From Verrucomicrobiia bacterium (GTDB taxonomy: Bacteria; Verrucomicrobiota; Verrucomicrobiia; Limisphaerales; Palsa-1400), in assembly GCA_025934545.1 (NCBI GenBank), contig JAICXV010000132.1:1-6616 (forward strand): DNA of 6,616 nt. Direction: 5' to 3'. The first letter of the stretch is position 1, and each line of letters begins with the position of its first letter. Both the position numbers and the translations under genes were made by a program. Positions 6,250 to 6,616 of this stretch are shown here, piece after piece. The notes under the pieces were generated by a model. It was not told where the DNA came from and did no database searches. It saw only the letters and a list, made by a program, of their open reading frames with translations.

Positions 6250-6616
6250 TCACGGTTTGGAACGATTGTCAGACGGTGGCTTGTCCTTAAACACATGATA
6301 CACCACCGAGTCCCATGCATTGTGTATAGCTACGAATAGAATCAAGAGCGTGGAGCCGCACACGGCGTCCAGTGCGACCATTAAATTTCGGTGAGCGATC
6401 AAGCCGGAAAACAAAAGCGCCCCGTATGTCGCAAAAGGCAGGACGACATGAAACAGCCAGTCCTCCAATACAGGTCTATAAACATCCTGCTTAAACAAAT
6501 GCCGGACAACCGAAATACAATAAATAAGACCAATCGCGCCTGTGATAGCCCAAATGATCGCTAACGCCTGCGTCGTTTGCCAGGGAACACAAACAATGGC
6601 GGAAATCAAAAGCGCA
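6250..6616 (-). CDS. multi-pass membrane protein, 5' end outside window
   Basis: I do not recognise this family. The frame stays open to the right edge, so the true start is probably beyond the window; a TTG at 6609 is possible but unsupported. Numbering from that TTG gives 119 visible residues with three hydrophobic segments, about 13-36, 52-72 and 76-95, and perhaps the end of another before them. A charged loop (RHLFKQDVYRPVLEDW, 36-51) joins the first two. The last segment runs into IHNAWD (95-100), followed by a short polar tail rich in K, D, P and S. No catalytic or transport motif is visible. The stop is 81 bases upstream of the cupin ATG in the same direction, so the two could share a transcript, though the gap also has room for a promoter. 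Confidence 0.65.
   Translation of the reverse strand, partial: ALLISAIVCVPWQTTQALAIIWAITGAIGLIYCISVVRHLFKQDVYRPVLEDWLFHVVLPFATYGALLFSGLIAHRNLMVALDAVCGSTLLILFVAIHNAWDSVVYHVFKDKPPSDNRSKP

Noticed and set aside
6042..6320. 92-codon minus-strand frame across the cupin 5' end and the upstream gap
   Set aside because: It overlaps the well-supported cupin and the membrane gene in another frame, has arginine-rich shadow-like composition, and resembles no family.
4746..6616. Second copy of the tRNA-Thr 3' end as an attachment site
   Set aside because: I looked for copies of the T arm and acceptor end in the rest of the window and found none beyond scattered short matches.

Overview
This 6,616-base window looks like ordinary bacterial chromosome. 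It holds a conserved housekeeping core and a tRNA, followed by a more accessory-looking stretch. The gene types and base composition suggest a free-living Gram-negative bacterium. The features are an exported parvulin-type foldase, a long SerA with ACT domain, a secreted DUF4034-type protein, and degenerate 10-base-period intergenic repeats. I lean towards Verrucomicrobiota or a related soil lineage, but that placement is inference from general resemblance and not from a marker gene.

Layout. Bases 1-296 contain no gene; a short decamer repeat cluster of the ACGGAT and ACCGCAAAG kinds lies at 174-235. A minus-strand gene (297-1640) encodes an exported DUF4034/TPR-like protein. It diverges from serA across a 218-base spacer. 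serA (1859-3457) encodes a 532-residue D-3-phosphoglycerate dehydrogenase, and 31 bases later a secreted PpiC/SurA-like peptidyl-prolyl isomerase follows (3489-4538). The pair ends at a perfect 13-bp intrinsic terminator (4553-4590). A complete tRNA-Thr(CGT) with encoded CCA is at 4670-4745.

Beyond the tRNA, everything I can support is on the minus strand, reading back towards it. In transcription order there is a partial multi-pass membrane protein (6616-6250), then a 131-residue single-domain cupin closely resembling the manganese hydroxynitrile lyase of Granulicella (6168-5773), then a DUF4393/Abi-alpha-like protein (5726-4908). Between the last of these and the tRNA is a 162-base gene-free stretch with a long imperfect hairpin.

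How the genes fit together. serA supplies the first step of serine synthesis, and the co-directional ppiC probably shares its transcript without an obvious functional link. The region right of the tRNA may be cargo gained at the tRNA 3' end: an abortive-infection-like gene next to a sporadically distributed enzyme. No integrase and no second copy of the tRNA end are visible here. The most interesting single item is the cupin, which keeps the metal ligands and the active-site positions of the characterised lyase. I see no convincing wholly new multi-gene system in the window.
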